NCBI GenBank assembly: GCA_934647305.1 | Contig: CAKUFI010000031.1 | Span: 1-28,059, forward strand | DNA from: an uncultured Clostridia bacterium | Lineage (GTDB): Bacteria; Bacillota; Clostridia; Christensenellales; Aristaeellaceae | DNA length: 28,059 nucleotides | Direction: 5' to 3' | Shown here: piece by piece, positions 1 to 6,535 of the stretch | How the letters are laid out: each line of letters opens with the position of its first letter | Position numbering within the stretch: position 1 is the stretch's first letter | Translations under genes and position numbers: made by a program | Notes under the pieces: model-generated | Told to the model about the DNA's origin: nothing | Databases searched by the model: none | Seen by the model: the letters and a program-made list of their open reading frames with translations, nothing else

Positions 1-4
1 GCCC

Positions 5-33
5 CGTGCCCACCGTACACGCCGCTGGGCACG
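5..33. repeat. Inverted repeat near window start
   Basis: Arms CGTGCCCA (5-12) and TGGGCACG (26-33) are perfectly complementary and enclose a 13-nt loop. No gene is visible here. It lies just before a family-B hairpin and is probably in the 3' region of a gene outside the window. Its function is not known. Confidence 0.4.
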
Positions 34-40
34 ATTGAAA

Positions 41-78
41 GTTCGAAAGGGCTGCGGCCCTCTCGAGCTCTCCGGGGG
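41..78 (+). repeat. Family-B hairpin element, truncated copy
   Basis: The arms TTCGAAAGGGC and GCCCTCTCGAG flank a TGCG loop and are followed by CTCTCCGGGGG. This matches the hairpin-plus-CTCTCCCGG layout of the family-B elements at 2054, 4681, 25342 and 27597, but without the inner CTTTTT/AAAAAG part of the stem. By analogy it should lie just after the stop codon of a gene to the left of the window. Confidence 0.5.
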
Positions 79-96
79 TTTTTGACAGTCTGACGT

Positions 97-128
97 CCCT
101 CCGAATGGATGTTCGGAGGGGCGCTTTT
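97..128 (+). terminator. Rho-independent terminator
   Basis: Nine-bp perfect stem CCCTCCGAA (97-105) / TTCGGAGGG (112-120) with a 6-nt loop, followed by GCGCTTTT. It would end a plus-strand transcript entering from the left and separates it from the M23 peptidase gene at 190. Confidence 0.75.
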
Positions 129-189
129 GTCTGCGCTTTACCGCATGCCGCGCGGGAAAGGGGGCATACTCGGGGCGTGAGGTGATGAG

Positions 190-759
190 ATGGCGCGCGC
201 GAAGGAGTGGCTGGAAAAGTACGGGTTTTACGTGTTTCTGGCGGTGCTGGTGCTGTGCCTGGGCGTCAGCGCCTGGGCGCTGCGTTCCCGGAGCGCACAC
301 CGGGAAGAAGAGCCTGCCCTGACCGCCATGGCGGGGGCGGAGGATGCGGGCCTGCGCGACCCGCTCGATCCGTCGCGCGCCTTTGAGCCGGGAGAAGCGC
401 AAAATGTGGTCTGGTCGGAGGCGCTTTCCTGCTGGGCGGGACACGCGGGCTGGGACCTTTTCTGCGAAGAGGGGACGGCGGTCTACGCGCTGCACGCGGG
501 CGAGGTGGTCCGGATGTATCAGGACGCCTTTCTCGGCAACGCGCTGATCGTGCGCGGGGAGGAGGGCGAAGCGCTCTACGCCGGGCTTTCGGATGAGTGC
601 GCGCTGAGGGTCGGCCGGCGGGTCGAGGCGGGCGAACTGCTGGGCAGCGTGGGTGAAAGCGGCCTGAGCGAGCCGGGCGCGCCGCACCTGCACCTTGAAA
701 CCTACAAGACTGCCGCCACGATGCCCGCCACGACCAGTGACGCGCAGGCCAGCCGGTAA
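190..759 (+). CDS. Membrane-anchored M23 (LytM/SpoIIQ-type) peptidase domain protein, short C-terminus
   Basis: The 189-residue product has a short basic N-terminus, one membrane segment (about residues 12-30), a linker, and an M23-type domain from about 85 to 170. Visible motifs are HxxxD (H85, D89), the GTAVYALHAGEV strand pair and the HLHLE motif (H166, H168), so the zinc ligands typical of the family are present. The YxHL histidine found in most LytM enzymes is replaced in YAGL (G132). Family members cleave peptidoglycan cross-bridges outside the membrane, or act as inactive scaffolds as SpoIIQ does. The start follows a GAGGTG ribosome binding site. The domain stops almost at once after HLHLE, where relatives usually continue for tens of residues. 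The last 20 residues are encoded antisense to the end of the DMT gene, which suggests loss of the original 3' end. Activity is uncertain. Confidence 0.75.
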   Translation: MARAKEWLEKYGFYVFLAVLVLCLGVSAWALRSRSAHREEEPALTAMAGAEDAGLRDPLDPSRAFEPGEAQNVVWSEALSCWAGHAGWDLFCEEGTAVYALHAGEVVRMYQDAFLGNALIVRGEEGEALYAGLSDECALRVGRRVEAGELLGSVGESGLSEPGAPHLHLETYKTAATMPATTSDAQASR

Positions 760-1547
760 CCCACGTGCTTTTCATGGAATACCAGGTATCCGCCCAGTAT
801 GCTCACCAGCACGCCCGACTGCTTGAGCAGCGTCATCACCGTGACCTGACTGCCCGGCATGCCGTTGGCCAGGAACAGCGCCCGGTCGGCCACCACGAAC
901 AGCGCGCTCATCAGCCAGATCCAGCCGTTTTTCAGCGTGCCCTTCCAGTGGATCTTCGTGCGCGAGAAAAGCAGGTAGGCTCCGTACATCGCCGTCAGAA
1001 ACAGCATGTACCAGAACTGCAGCTGCGAGCTGTTCATGCCCCGCATCAGCACCTTGTCCATCGTGCCCGACACGGCGTTCATCAGGCAGCTCGTCAGCGC
1101 CAGCGCCACCGCCCCGGCCGAGGCGTCCGCGTCGCCGCCCTTTTTTTTCCAGGGGGCCTTGAGCAGCAGCAGTCCGCACAGCACCAGCACCAGGCCGATC
1201 GACTGCCCCGTGCGCATCTGCTCGCCCAGGAAGCACACGCCCAGCAGCGTCGAAAAGATCACCCGCGACAGGTCCAGCACGCTGTACAGGCTCACCGGCA
1301 GGCGCGCAATCGCCTGAAAGCCGCAGATCCACGCCACGAAGATCACAGCCGACTTGGCCAGCACGCACAGAAGCTGCGTCCCGCTCAGGCCCATCGCGTT
1401 GCCCGCGTCCGGCACGACGAACAAAAACGAGAGCAGCGTGTAGACGAACAGTACCTCCATCACGCCGCTCTTTTCAAGCGCCTTCTTCTTTGCAATCTCC
1501 CGCGCGCCCTTGAACAGGCCGTAGAGCAGCACCAGAAACACCCACAT
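702..1547 (-). CDS. DMT superfamily (EamA) transporter
   Basis: This is a 281-residue, very hydrophobic protein with about ten predicted membrane helices in two EamA-like halves. The end-of-repeat signature appears twice, as FLGEQ followed by a glycine-rich helix near the middle and as VFHEKHVGYRLACASLVVAG at the C-terminus. DMT proteins are inner-membrane permeases for small metabolites; the substrate cannot be read from the sequence. The start at 1547 is chosen because AAGGAGG lies 7-8 nt upstream; an in-frame upstream ATG at 1595 has no such site. It converges with the M23 gene and overlaps its 3' end by 58 bp. No good -10 box was found upstream, where a repeat-rich region begins. Confidence 0.88.
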   Translation of the reverse strand: MWVFLVLLYGLFKGAREIAKKKALEKSGVMEVLFVYTLLSFLFVVPDAGNAMGLSGTQLLCVLAKSAVIFVAWICGFQAIARLPVSLYSVLDLSRVIFSTLLGVCFLGEQMRTGQSIGLVLVLCGLLLLKAPWKKKGGDADASAGAVALALTSCLMNAVSGTMDKVLMRGMNSSQLQFWYMLFLTAMYGAYLLFSRTKIHWKGTLKNGWIWLMSALFVVADRALFLANGMPGSQVTVMTLLKQSGVLVSILGGYLVFHEKHVGYRLACASLVVAGIVAAVL

Positions 1548-1608
1548 CGGTTTTCCTCCTTCGTTTCGTTGAAATGCGATCGATGGCTTCCCCAAAAGAA
1601 CGACGCAG

Positions 1609-1635
1609 CCCCCACCGCCTGCAAAGCAGTGGGGG
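1609..1635. repeat. Intergenic hairpin followed by a T run
   Basis: Arms CCCCCAC (1609-1615) and GTGGGGG (1629-1635) enclose 13 nt, inside which TGC-AAA-GCA can form a further 3-nt-loop stem. TTTTT follows at 1643. It looks like a terminator on the plus strand, but there is no plus-strand gene between 759 and here, so it is more likely another copy of an intergenic repeat. Confidence 0.45.
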
Positions 1636-1663
1636 ACATGCGTTTTTCACGTTTCCCTGACGG

Positions 1664-1842
1664 TTCGCGCGGGAATGGCCCTGGTCAGGGGGAATTATTC
1701 CTGCCTCTCAGGCACTCTTCTCCGTTCGTTTTGCATGTCATGCGAGAATGGCCCTGCGCCAGTGGAATTCTCCTTCTCTTTCACGCGAGAATGGCCTTGG
1801 CTAAAAGACTTTCTCTGTCTCGCAAGTGTTTTTCGGGAGAGG
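1664..1842 (-). repeat. Tandem copies of the family-B tail (no hairpin)
   Basis: Three diverged units of about 60 bp begin near 1664, 1733 and 1781. Each carries GCGAGAATGGCC or a close variant (CGGGAATGGCC in the first). The third unit also carries CTCTGTCTCGCAAGTG and TTTTCGGGAGAG. The same string recurs at 1989-2052, where it is joined to the family-B hairpin behind metK. On the minus strand these units read as repeats of the tail that follows that hairpin. No credible coding frame was found. Confidence 0.6.
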
Positions 1843-1900
1843 CCTGAAAGCGGGCGGCGCTCACCGAACCTGACAGACGCAAAGCGGGCTGACAGGGGAA

Positions 1901-1979
1901 GCCCCTGAGGACTCTAATCAATGGCTCTCAGGGGCGTTGCCTGAACCGGCGGCAGCCAGTGGCCGTCGGCCCTGTCGAC
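1901..1979 (+). repeat. Family-A composite hairpin element
   Basis: A long hairpin with arms GCCCCTGAGGAC (1901-1912) and GCTCTCAGGGGC (1924-1935), one mismatch and one G-T pair, encloses the 11-nt loop TCTAATCAATG. It is followed by a diverged core (GAACCGGCGGCAGC, then CAGTGG) and a short hairpin GTCGGC-CCT-GTCGAC (1965-1979). The same order of parts is found at 25709-25789 and 27904-28059, and in reverse at 23499-23691. Confidence 0.7.
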
Positions 1980-1988
1980 CCTTGTTCA

Positions 1989-2104
1989 TTGCACGCGAGA
2001 ATGACCTTGGCTAGAGGTGTTATCTCTGTCTCGCAAGTGCTTTTCGGGAGAGCTCGAGAGGGGCTTTTCTCAGAAAAGCCGCCTCTCGAACGTTCTCCCC
2101 AGCG
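1989..2104 (-). repeat. Family-B element behind metK
   Basis: On the minus strand the element starts right after the metK stop codon. The hairpin (2054-2089) has perfect outer arms TCGAGAGG/CCTCTCGA and inner arms GGCTTTTCT/AGAAAAGCC with one bulged G, 17 pairs in all. After it, in the direction of transcription, come GAGCTCTCCCG, AAAAGCACTT and the repeated tail down to about 1989. It may stop transcription or protect the metK 3' end, but there is no T run after the stem as in a standard intrinsic terminator. Confidence 0.7.
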
Positions 2105-3283
2105 TTACCTGAGCTTTTCCGCGGCGGCCCTGACCCTGTCCACATAGTCGGTCTTTTCCCAGGGCAGGTCGAGGTCGAGGCGGCCGAAGTGGCCGTAGCT
2201 GGCGGTCTGCGCGTAGATGGGGCGGCGCAGGTTCAGGCGGTCGATGATGGCGGCGGGGCGCATGTCGAACACCTCGCCCACCAGCTGGGCCAGCTTTTCG
2301 TTGTCCAGCACGCCGGTGCCGAAGGTGTCCACCTCGATGGAGACCGGCTTGGCCACACCGATGGCATAGGCCAGACCGATTTCGCACTTCTCGGCCAGGC
2401 CGGCCGCGACCAGGTTGAGCGCCGCGTGACGGGCCGCGTAGGCCGCGGAGCGGTCGACCTTGGTCGGATCCTTGCCGGAGAACGCGCCGCCGCCGTGATG
2501 GCCATAGCCGCCATAGGTGTCCACGATGATCTTGCGTCCGGTGAGGCCGGAGTCGCCCTGCGGGCCGCCGATGACGAAGCGTCCGGTGGGGTTGATGAGG
2601 TAGCGGGTGTTCTCGGAGAGCAGCTCGGCGGGAATCGCGGCCTTGACGACGTGCTCGATCATGTCGCGCTCGATGGTCGCGTGATCCACGTCGGGCGCGT
2701 GCTGGGTCGAGATGACGACCGTCTCCACGCCGACCGGCCTGCCGTCCTCATAGGCCACGGTCACCTGGGACTTGCCGTCGGGACGCAGATAGGGCAGCAG
2801 GCCGCTCTTGCGCACCTCGGCCAGGCGGCGGGTCAGGCGATGCGCCAGCGCGATGGCCATGGGCATGTACTCGGGGGTCTCGTTGCAGGCATAGCCGAAC
2901 ATCATGCCCTGGTCGCCCGCGCCGATGTCGCGCGCGTCCTGGGCGCGGCCCTCGAGCGCGTTGTTCACGCCCATCGCGATGTCGCCGGACTGCTCGTCGA
3001 TGTTCACCAGCACCGCGCAGGAGGTGCCGTCAAAGCCGTACTTGGCGCGCTCGTAGCCGATGTCGACCACCTTCTGGCGCACGATCTTCTCGATCGGCAC
3101 ATAGCAGTTCGTGCTGATTTCGCCCATGACCAGCACCATGCCGGTCGTGGTGCAGCACTCGCAGGCCACGTGGGCGTTCGGGTCTTTGGCGAGGATCGCG
3201 TCCAGAATCGCGTCGGAAATCTGGTCGCAGATTTTGTCTGGATGTCCCTCGGTCACGGATTCAGAGGTAAATAAGGTTCGCAT
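2105..3283 (-). CDS. metK: S-adenosylmethionine synthetase
   Basis: The enzyme makes S-adenosylmethionine from methionine and ATP in the cytosol. The 392-residue product matches the family length (about 380-400). It opens with FTSESVTEGHPDKICDQISD, which holds the ATP/methionine-binding histidine and lysine. Later come GAGDQGMMFGYA, the NPTGRFVIGGPQGDSGLTGR segment and GGGAFSGKDPTKVDRSAAY, all signatures of MetK. The ATG at 3283 lies 8 nt from AAGGAG. An ATG two codons upstream (3289) is only 2 nt from that site and is less likely. The gene is monocistronic, preceded by a SAM-I riboswitch with a terminator and a consensus promoter, so SAM should repress its own synthesis through premature termination. 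A family-B hairpin follows the stop codon. Confidence 0.98.
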   Translation of the reverse strand: MRTLFTSESVTEGHPDKICDQISDAILDAILAKDPNAHVACECCTTTGMVLVMGEISTNCYVPIEKIVRQKVVDIGYERAKYGFDGTSCAVLVNIDEQSGDIAMGVNNALEGRAQDARDIGAGDQGMMFGYACNETPEYMPMAIALAHRLTRRLAEVRKSGLLPYLRPDGKSQVTVAYEDGRPVGVETVVISTQHAPDVDHATIERDMIEHVVKAAIPAELLSENTRYLINPTGRFVIGGPQGDSGLTGRKIIVDTYGGYGHHGGGAFSGKDPTKVDRSAAYAARHAALNLVAAGLAEKCEIGLAYAIGVAKPVSIEVDTFGTGVLDNEKLAQLVGEVFDMRPAAIIDRLNLRRPIYAQTASYGHFGRLDLDLPWEKTDYVDRVRAAAEKLR

Positions 3284-3306
3284 GTTCATCGCTCCTTGAC
3301 TTGAGA

Positions 3307-3338
3307 TAAAACAAATACGGCCCTGCTCGACAAGGCCG
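3307..3338 (-). terminator. Riboswitch-controlled terminator of metK
   Basis: On the minus strand CGGCCTTG and CAGGGCCG pair (eight bp with one G-U) around TCGAG, followed by TATTTGTTTTAT. It sits between the SAM-I aptamer and the metK ribosome binding site, the usual place for the expression platform. Confidence 0.85.
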
Positions 3339-3362
3339 CACACGCTAAATAGGAATGCCGCA

Positions 3363-3468
3363 CCTCATCTTTCGGCGGAATCGCTCCCGCCGCGGGAATT
3401 GGCACCACTGTCTTTTCGACCGGTTGCCGGGTTTCATCGGGCCCGTCCCTCAACCTCTCTTGATAAGG
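3363..3468 (-). promoter_or_regulatory. SAM-I (S-box) riboswitch aptamer
   Basis: The minus strand shows the S-box consensus in order: CTTATCAAGAGAGG at the 5' side of P1, GAGGGAC, the kink-turn region CCCGATGAAACCCGGCAACC, GGTGCCAATTCC in P3/J3-4, and GAAAGATGAG closing P1 (CTTATC pairs with GATGAG with one G-U). In this RNA class SAM binding stabilises P1 and lets the downstream terminator form. It lies between the promoter at 3497-3525 and metK. Confidence 0.97.
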
Positions 3469-3496
3469 CAAATACCGTATTCTGTTTTCCAGTCAC

Positions 3497-3525
3497 ATTA
3501 TACCCGAGCGCGCGGGGAATGTCAA
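3497..3525 (-). promoter_or_regulatory. Consensus sigma-A promoter of metK
   Basis: On the minus strand there is a perfect -35 TTGACA (3525-3520) and a perfect -10 TATAAT (3502-3497) with a 17-bp spacer. The predicted start near 3490 is about 20 nt ahead of the riboswitch. An ideal promoter combined with an OFF riboswitch fits control mainly by attenuation. Confidence 0.93.
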
Positions 3526-3592
3526 GTTATCCTCTTGTGTCGCTCAGGTGACGATTGCAGCCGCGCCTGGAAAAAAAACCCTGCGCGCCGTC

Positions 3593-3621
3593 TTGCGCGG
3601 GGCGGAAAGATATGCTACAAT
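3593..3621 (+). promoter_or_regulatory. Sigma-A promoter of the Gfo/Idh/MocA gene
   Basis: TTGCGC (3593-3598) and TACAAT (3616-3621) are 17 bp apart, giving a start near 3628 and a leader of about 35 nt before the ATG at 3663. Confidence 0.75.
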
Positions 3622-3662
3622 GTGCGCAGGAAATCCATGCAAAGAAACGGAGGGTATACATA

Positions 3663-4673
3663 ATGGAAAAGATTCTTCGCACGGCGGTTATCGGCGCGAG
3701 CGGCATGGGCTGCTCTCATATGAAGGCGGTGCGCGCGCACGAACGCGCCCGGCTGGCTGCGATCTGCGACATCGACCTGCCCAAGGCGGAAAAGGCTGCG
3801 CTTGAGGTGGGCAATCCCGCCGTCTACGCCGACTACCGCGAGATGCTTGATAAGGAAGACCTCGACGCGGTGATCATCGTCACGCCCGACCAGCTGCACC
3901 GCGAGATGGCCGAGTACGCGCTGGGAAAGGGCCTGGACGTGCTGTGTGAAAAGCCGATGACGCTGACCCTCGAGGACTGCCGCGCCATGGTGAAGGCGGC
4001 CGATGCGTCCGGCAGGCAGCTCATGGTCGGCCAGATCAGCCGCTACACCCCCGGCTTTTACAAGGCCAAGGAAATGATCGACCGGGGCGAGATCGGCGAG
4101 CTGTTCTTCGTGGAGAGCGAGTACGCCCACAATTACGAGAAGGTTCGCGGAACGAACGACTGGCGCGTCGATCCGCTGCGCCACGGCTTCCTGGGCGGCG
4201 GCTGCCACGCGGTCGACCTGCTGCGCTGGATCGCGGGCAACCCGGTCGAGACCATGGCCTACTCCAACCACAAAAACCTGCTCGACTGGCCGACCGACGA
4301 CACCGTGATCTCCATCCTGAAGTTCCCGAACAACGTCATGGGCAAGGTGTTCGTCTCCACCGGCTGCAAGCGCGAGTACACCATGCGCAGCGTGTTCTAC
4401 GGCACGAAGGGCACCATCATCACCGACAACTCCAACCCCTACATGACCGTGTTCAGGGACTCCAATCCCGACGGCTTCACCGCCCCCGAGCGCGTGCCGA
4501 TCGAGCTGGCCAGCCATAACACCTTCAAGGAATTCCAGGTCTTCGCCGACGCGGTCCTCTCCGGCGAAAAGGTGCCCACCGACGCCCGCGAGGGCGCGCG
4601 CACCGTCGCCGCCTGCCTGGCCTGCATCGAGTCCGCGCGGCTCGGCCGTCCGGTTCACCCCGAGGAGTTTTAG
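3663..4673 (+). CDS. Gfo/Idh/MocA family NAD(P)-dependent oxidoreductase
   Basis: This is a 336-residue cytosolic dehydrogenase of the glucose-fructose oxidoreductase / inositol dehydrogenase type. The N-terminal Rossmann fold shows VIGASGMG (9-16) and IVTPDQLH. The EKP motif (96-98) carries the family's catalytic lysine K97. GGGCHAVDLLRW (178-189) holds the downstream acidic and histidine residues of the substrate site. Members oxidise sugars, inositols or sugar derivatives; which one cannot be told here. The start has GGAGGG 8 nt upstream. The gene has its own promoter and terminator and no catabolic partner beside it, so its pathway is open. A family-B element starts within 8 nt of its stop codon. 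Confidence 0.92.
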   Translation: MEKILRTAVIGASGMGCSHMKAVRAHERARLAAICDIDLPKAEKAALEVGNPAVYADYREMLDKEDLDAVIIVTPDQLHREMAEYALGKGLDVLCEKPMTLTLEDCRAMVKAADASGRQLMVGQISRYTPGFYKAKEMIDRGEIGELFFVESEYAHNYEKVRGTNDWRVDPLRHGFLGGGCHAVDLLRWIAGNPVETMAYSNHKNLLDWPTDDTVISILKFPNNVMGKVFVSTGCKREYTMRSVFYGTKGTIITDNSNPYMTVFRDSNPDGFTAPERVPIELASHNTFKEFQVFADAVLSGEKVPTDAREGARTVAACLACIESARLGRPVHPEEF

Positions 4674-4792
4674 GGAAACGTTGGGGAGGCCGCCTTTTTG
4701 AAAAAGGCGCCTCCCCAAGCCCCACCCGGAAAACACGATGATCCACGCAAACAACAGCGGAAGAGAAACGCGGCTCCCCGAATGCGGCGCGG
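4674..4792 (+). repeat. Family-B element behind the Gfo/Idh/MocA gene
   Basis: The hairpin 4681-4718 has outer arms TTGGGGAGGC / GCCTCCCCAA and inner arms GCCTTTTT / AAAAAGGC with one bulged C. The tail runs through CCCCACCCGGAAAACACGATGATCC by parts to CCCCGAATGCGGCGCGGG. The outer stem differs from the other copies (TCGAGAGG/CCTCTCGA), but both arms changed together, and so did the tail (GCCCCACC here, GCTCTCCC elsewhere). Confidence 0.7.
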
Positions 4793-4844
4793 GCTGAGGA
4801 AAGTTCATTTCCTCGCGGCGCATCCCCCAAATACCGTGTATTGC

Positions 4845-4875
4845 CCTCCGGCGCGACATGCCCGGAGGGTTTTCC
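4845..4875 (+). terminator. Rho-independent terminator
   Basis: CCCTCCGG (4845-4852) and CCGGAGGG (4862-4869) form a perfect 8-bp stem with a 9-nt loop, followed by TTTTCCTGTT. It ends the Gfo/Idh/MocA transcript after the family-B element, which argues that the B hairpin itself is not the main terminator. Confidence 0.85.
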
Positions 4876-4908
4876 TGTTGTATGTAAAGGAAACCGGACG
4901 GCGAGAGC

Positions 4909-4964
4909 TGTTAACGCGCAGTCTAACTGTGCGTAATGACGACGCGCCGGAAAGCTGTTATAAT
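4909..4964 (+). promoter_or_regulatory. Promoter region of the MATE gene with a repeated 13-mer
   Basis: The -10 box is TATAAT (4959-4964); the best -35 at 17 bp is ATGACG (4936-4941), which is weak. The 13-mer TGTTAACGCGCAG (4909-4921) recurs exactly upstream of the tilS promoter (12177-12189). A weak -35 plus an upstream repeat would fit activator or repressor control, but this is inference. Confidence 0.6.
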
Positions 4965-4997
4965 TAAAAGACATGTGTTTGAAAGGTGGAAAAACGA

Positions 4998-6389
4998 ATG
5001 GAAAGAGAGAACAAGATGGGCACGATGCCTGTCGGCAAGCTGATTATCAACATGTCGCTGCCGATGGTCATTTCGATGCTGGTGCAGGCGCTGTACAACG
5101 TGGTGGACAGCGTGTTCGTCAGCCGCATCAGCGAGCAGGCGCTCACGGCGGTGTCGCTGGCCTTCCCGGCGCAGAACCTGATGATCGGCGTGGCGACCGG
5201 CACGGGCGTGGGCGTGAACGCGCTGCTTTCCCGTGCGCTGGGCGAAAAGAACAGGGGCCGGGTGAGCAAGGTGGCCGAAAACGGCGTGTTCCTGGCGCTG
5301 GTGGGCTACGCGCTGTTCCTGGTGTTCGGCCTGTTTGGAAGCCGGGTGTTCATGGCCTCGCAGACCCAGGTCTCCGAAATCATCGAGATGGGCACGGAGT
5401 ACCTGACCGTCTGCTGCGGCCTGTCCTTCGGCATTTTCGGCGAGATCATGTTCGAGCGGCTGATGCAGTCCACCGGCCGCACCTTCTATACGATGATCAC
5501 CCAGGGCGTGGGCGCGATCTTCAACATCATTTTCGACCCGATCTTCATCTTCACGCTGAACATGGGCGTAACCGGCGCGGCGCTGGCGACGGTGCTGGGT
5601 CAGATCGTGGCGTTTGTTCTGGCGATCGTGCTCAACCATAAGTACAATCCCGACGTGCGCCTGTCGGCAAAGGGCTTCAGGCCCGACCTGAGGATGATCG
5701 GCGAAATCTACGCCATCGGCGTGCCCTCGATCATCATGGTGTGCATCGGCTCGGTGATGACCTTCCTGATGAACAAGATCCTGATCCTGTACACCGCTGG
5801 CAAGGAGACCGCCGCGACGGTCTTCGGCGTGTACTTCAAGCTCAACAGCTTCATCTTCATGCCCATCTTCGGCCTGAACAACGGCATCATCCCGATCGTG
5901 GCCTACAACTACGGCGCGAAAAACCGTGCGCGCATGATTCAGGCAGTCAAGATCGCGGCGGTCATCGCCTGCAGCGTGATGTTTGTGGGCATGCTGCTGT
6001 TCCTGACCATCCCGGGAACGCTTCTGTCGCTGTTCGACGCGTCTGAAACGATGCTTGCCATCGGCGAGCCGGCGCTGCGCATCATCAGCACCAGCTTTAC
6101 CTTCGCGGGCGTGTGCATCGTGCTGGGCTCGATTTTCCAGGCGCTGGGCCACAGCGTGTACTCGATGATCGTGTCGTTCATCCGGCAGCTGGTGGTGCTG
6201 GTGCCCTGCGCGTACCTGCTGGCGCGCGTCGGGCAGCGCGTGGGCAACGACAACCTGGTGTGGCTGTCCTATCCCATCGCCGAGGTGTTCTCGCTGGCCG
6301 TGACGCTGATCCTGTTCACGAAGCTGTACCGCAACGTGATTATGGAGGTTCCGCTGCACGGCGAGGAAAACGAGCCGGCCAATTTCTGA
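4998..6389 (+). CDS. MATE family efflux transporter
   Basis: The 463-residue membrane protein has about twelve hydrophobic helices in two MatE halves, normal for the family. The first helix region (LIINMSLPMVISMLVQALYN, then VVDSVFVSRI) and the GVGVNALLSRALG segment are typical. MATE proteins export cationic drugs, metabolites or toxins using Na+ or H+ gradients; the substrate is not predictable. The ATG at 4998 is preceded by AGGTGG at 8 nt; an in-frame GTG at 4986 lies on that site and is unlikely. It has its own promoter and no linked regulator. Confidence 0.93.
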   Translation: MERENKMGTMPVGKLIINMSLPMVISMLVQALYNVVDSVFVSRISEQALTAVSLAFPAQNLMIGVATGTGVGVNALLSRALGEKNRGRVSKVAENGVFLALVGYALFLVFGLFGSRVFMASQTQVSEIIEMGTEYLTVCCGLSFGIFGEIMFERLMQSTGRTFYTMITQGVGAIFNIIFDPIFIFTLNMGVTGAALATVLGQIVAFVLAIVLNHKYNPDVRLSAKGFRPDLRMIGEIYAIGVPSIIMVCIGSVMTFLMNKILILYTAGKETAATVFGVYFKLNSFIFMPIFGLNNGIIPIVAYNYGAKNRARMIQAVKIAAVIACSVMFVGMLLFLTIPGTLLSLFDASETMLAIGEPALRIISTSFTFAGVCIVLGSIFQALGHSVYSMIVSFIRQLVVLVPCAYLLARVGQRVGNDNLVWLSYPIAEVFSLAVTLILFTKLYRNVIMEVPLHGEENEPANF

Positions 6390-6396
6390 GGATACC

Positions 6397-6466
6397 ATGG
6401 GCGCCACCGCATTTGCGAGGTGCTGCCCTTGCTATTTTCACGTAAAAAATCGCAGGAAGCGCCCAT
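6397..6466. repeat. Long-loop inverted repeat between MATE and M24 genes
   Basis: ATGGGCGC (6397-6404) and GCGCCCAT (6459-6466) are perfect inverted repeats separated by 54 nt. There is no T run after the right arm. It starts 7 nt after the MATE stop codon and ends 70 nt before the peptidase start. It could be a weak 3' structure or an operator, and may be chance. Confidence 0.3.
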
Positions 6467-6535
6467 TTGCAGTGGAAATTTTCACGCGGATGTGGTATGC
6501 TTTGTGGAGAATTCAGTGAAAGCGGGGGGACAAGT

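Noticed and set aside
2054..2089. Family-B hairpin as an ordinary intrinsic terminator of metK
   Set aside because: The stem is strong, but no T run follows it on the minus strand, and similar hairpins elsewhere are followed by a separate true terminator (4845-4875). It was kept as a repeat instead.
1675..2147. Small plus-strand open frames in the repeat block after the DMT gene
   Set aside because: They consist of the family-B tail units read in one frame. There are no ribosome binding sites and no recognisable protein family, and the similarity between units is at DNA level and crosses frames.
2189..3274. Long plus-strand open frame of 361 codons over metK
   Set aside because: It is the complement of metK in a GC-rich genome. 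It is rich in Gly, Ala, His and Val without any domain, and has no independent ribosome binding site.
3615..4859. Minus-strand open frame of 414 codons over the Gfo/Idh/MocA gene
   Set aside because: It is a shadow of the sense gene, has low-complexity composition, and runs through the terminator and repeat on its 5' side.
4998..6389. Two MATE genes as a recent duplication
   Set aside because: The proteins at 4998-6389 and 20109-21470 share only the fold-level motifs and differ in length, start type and promoter.
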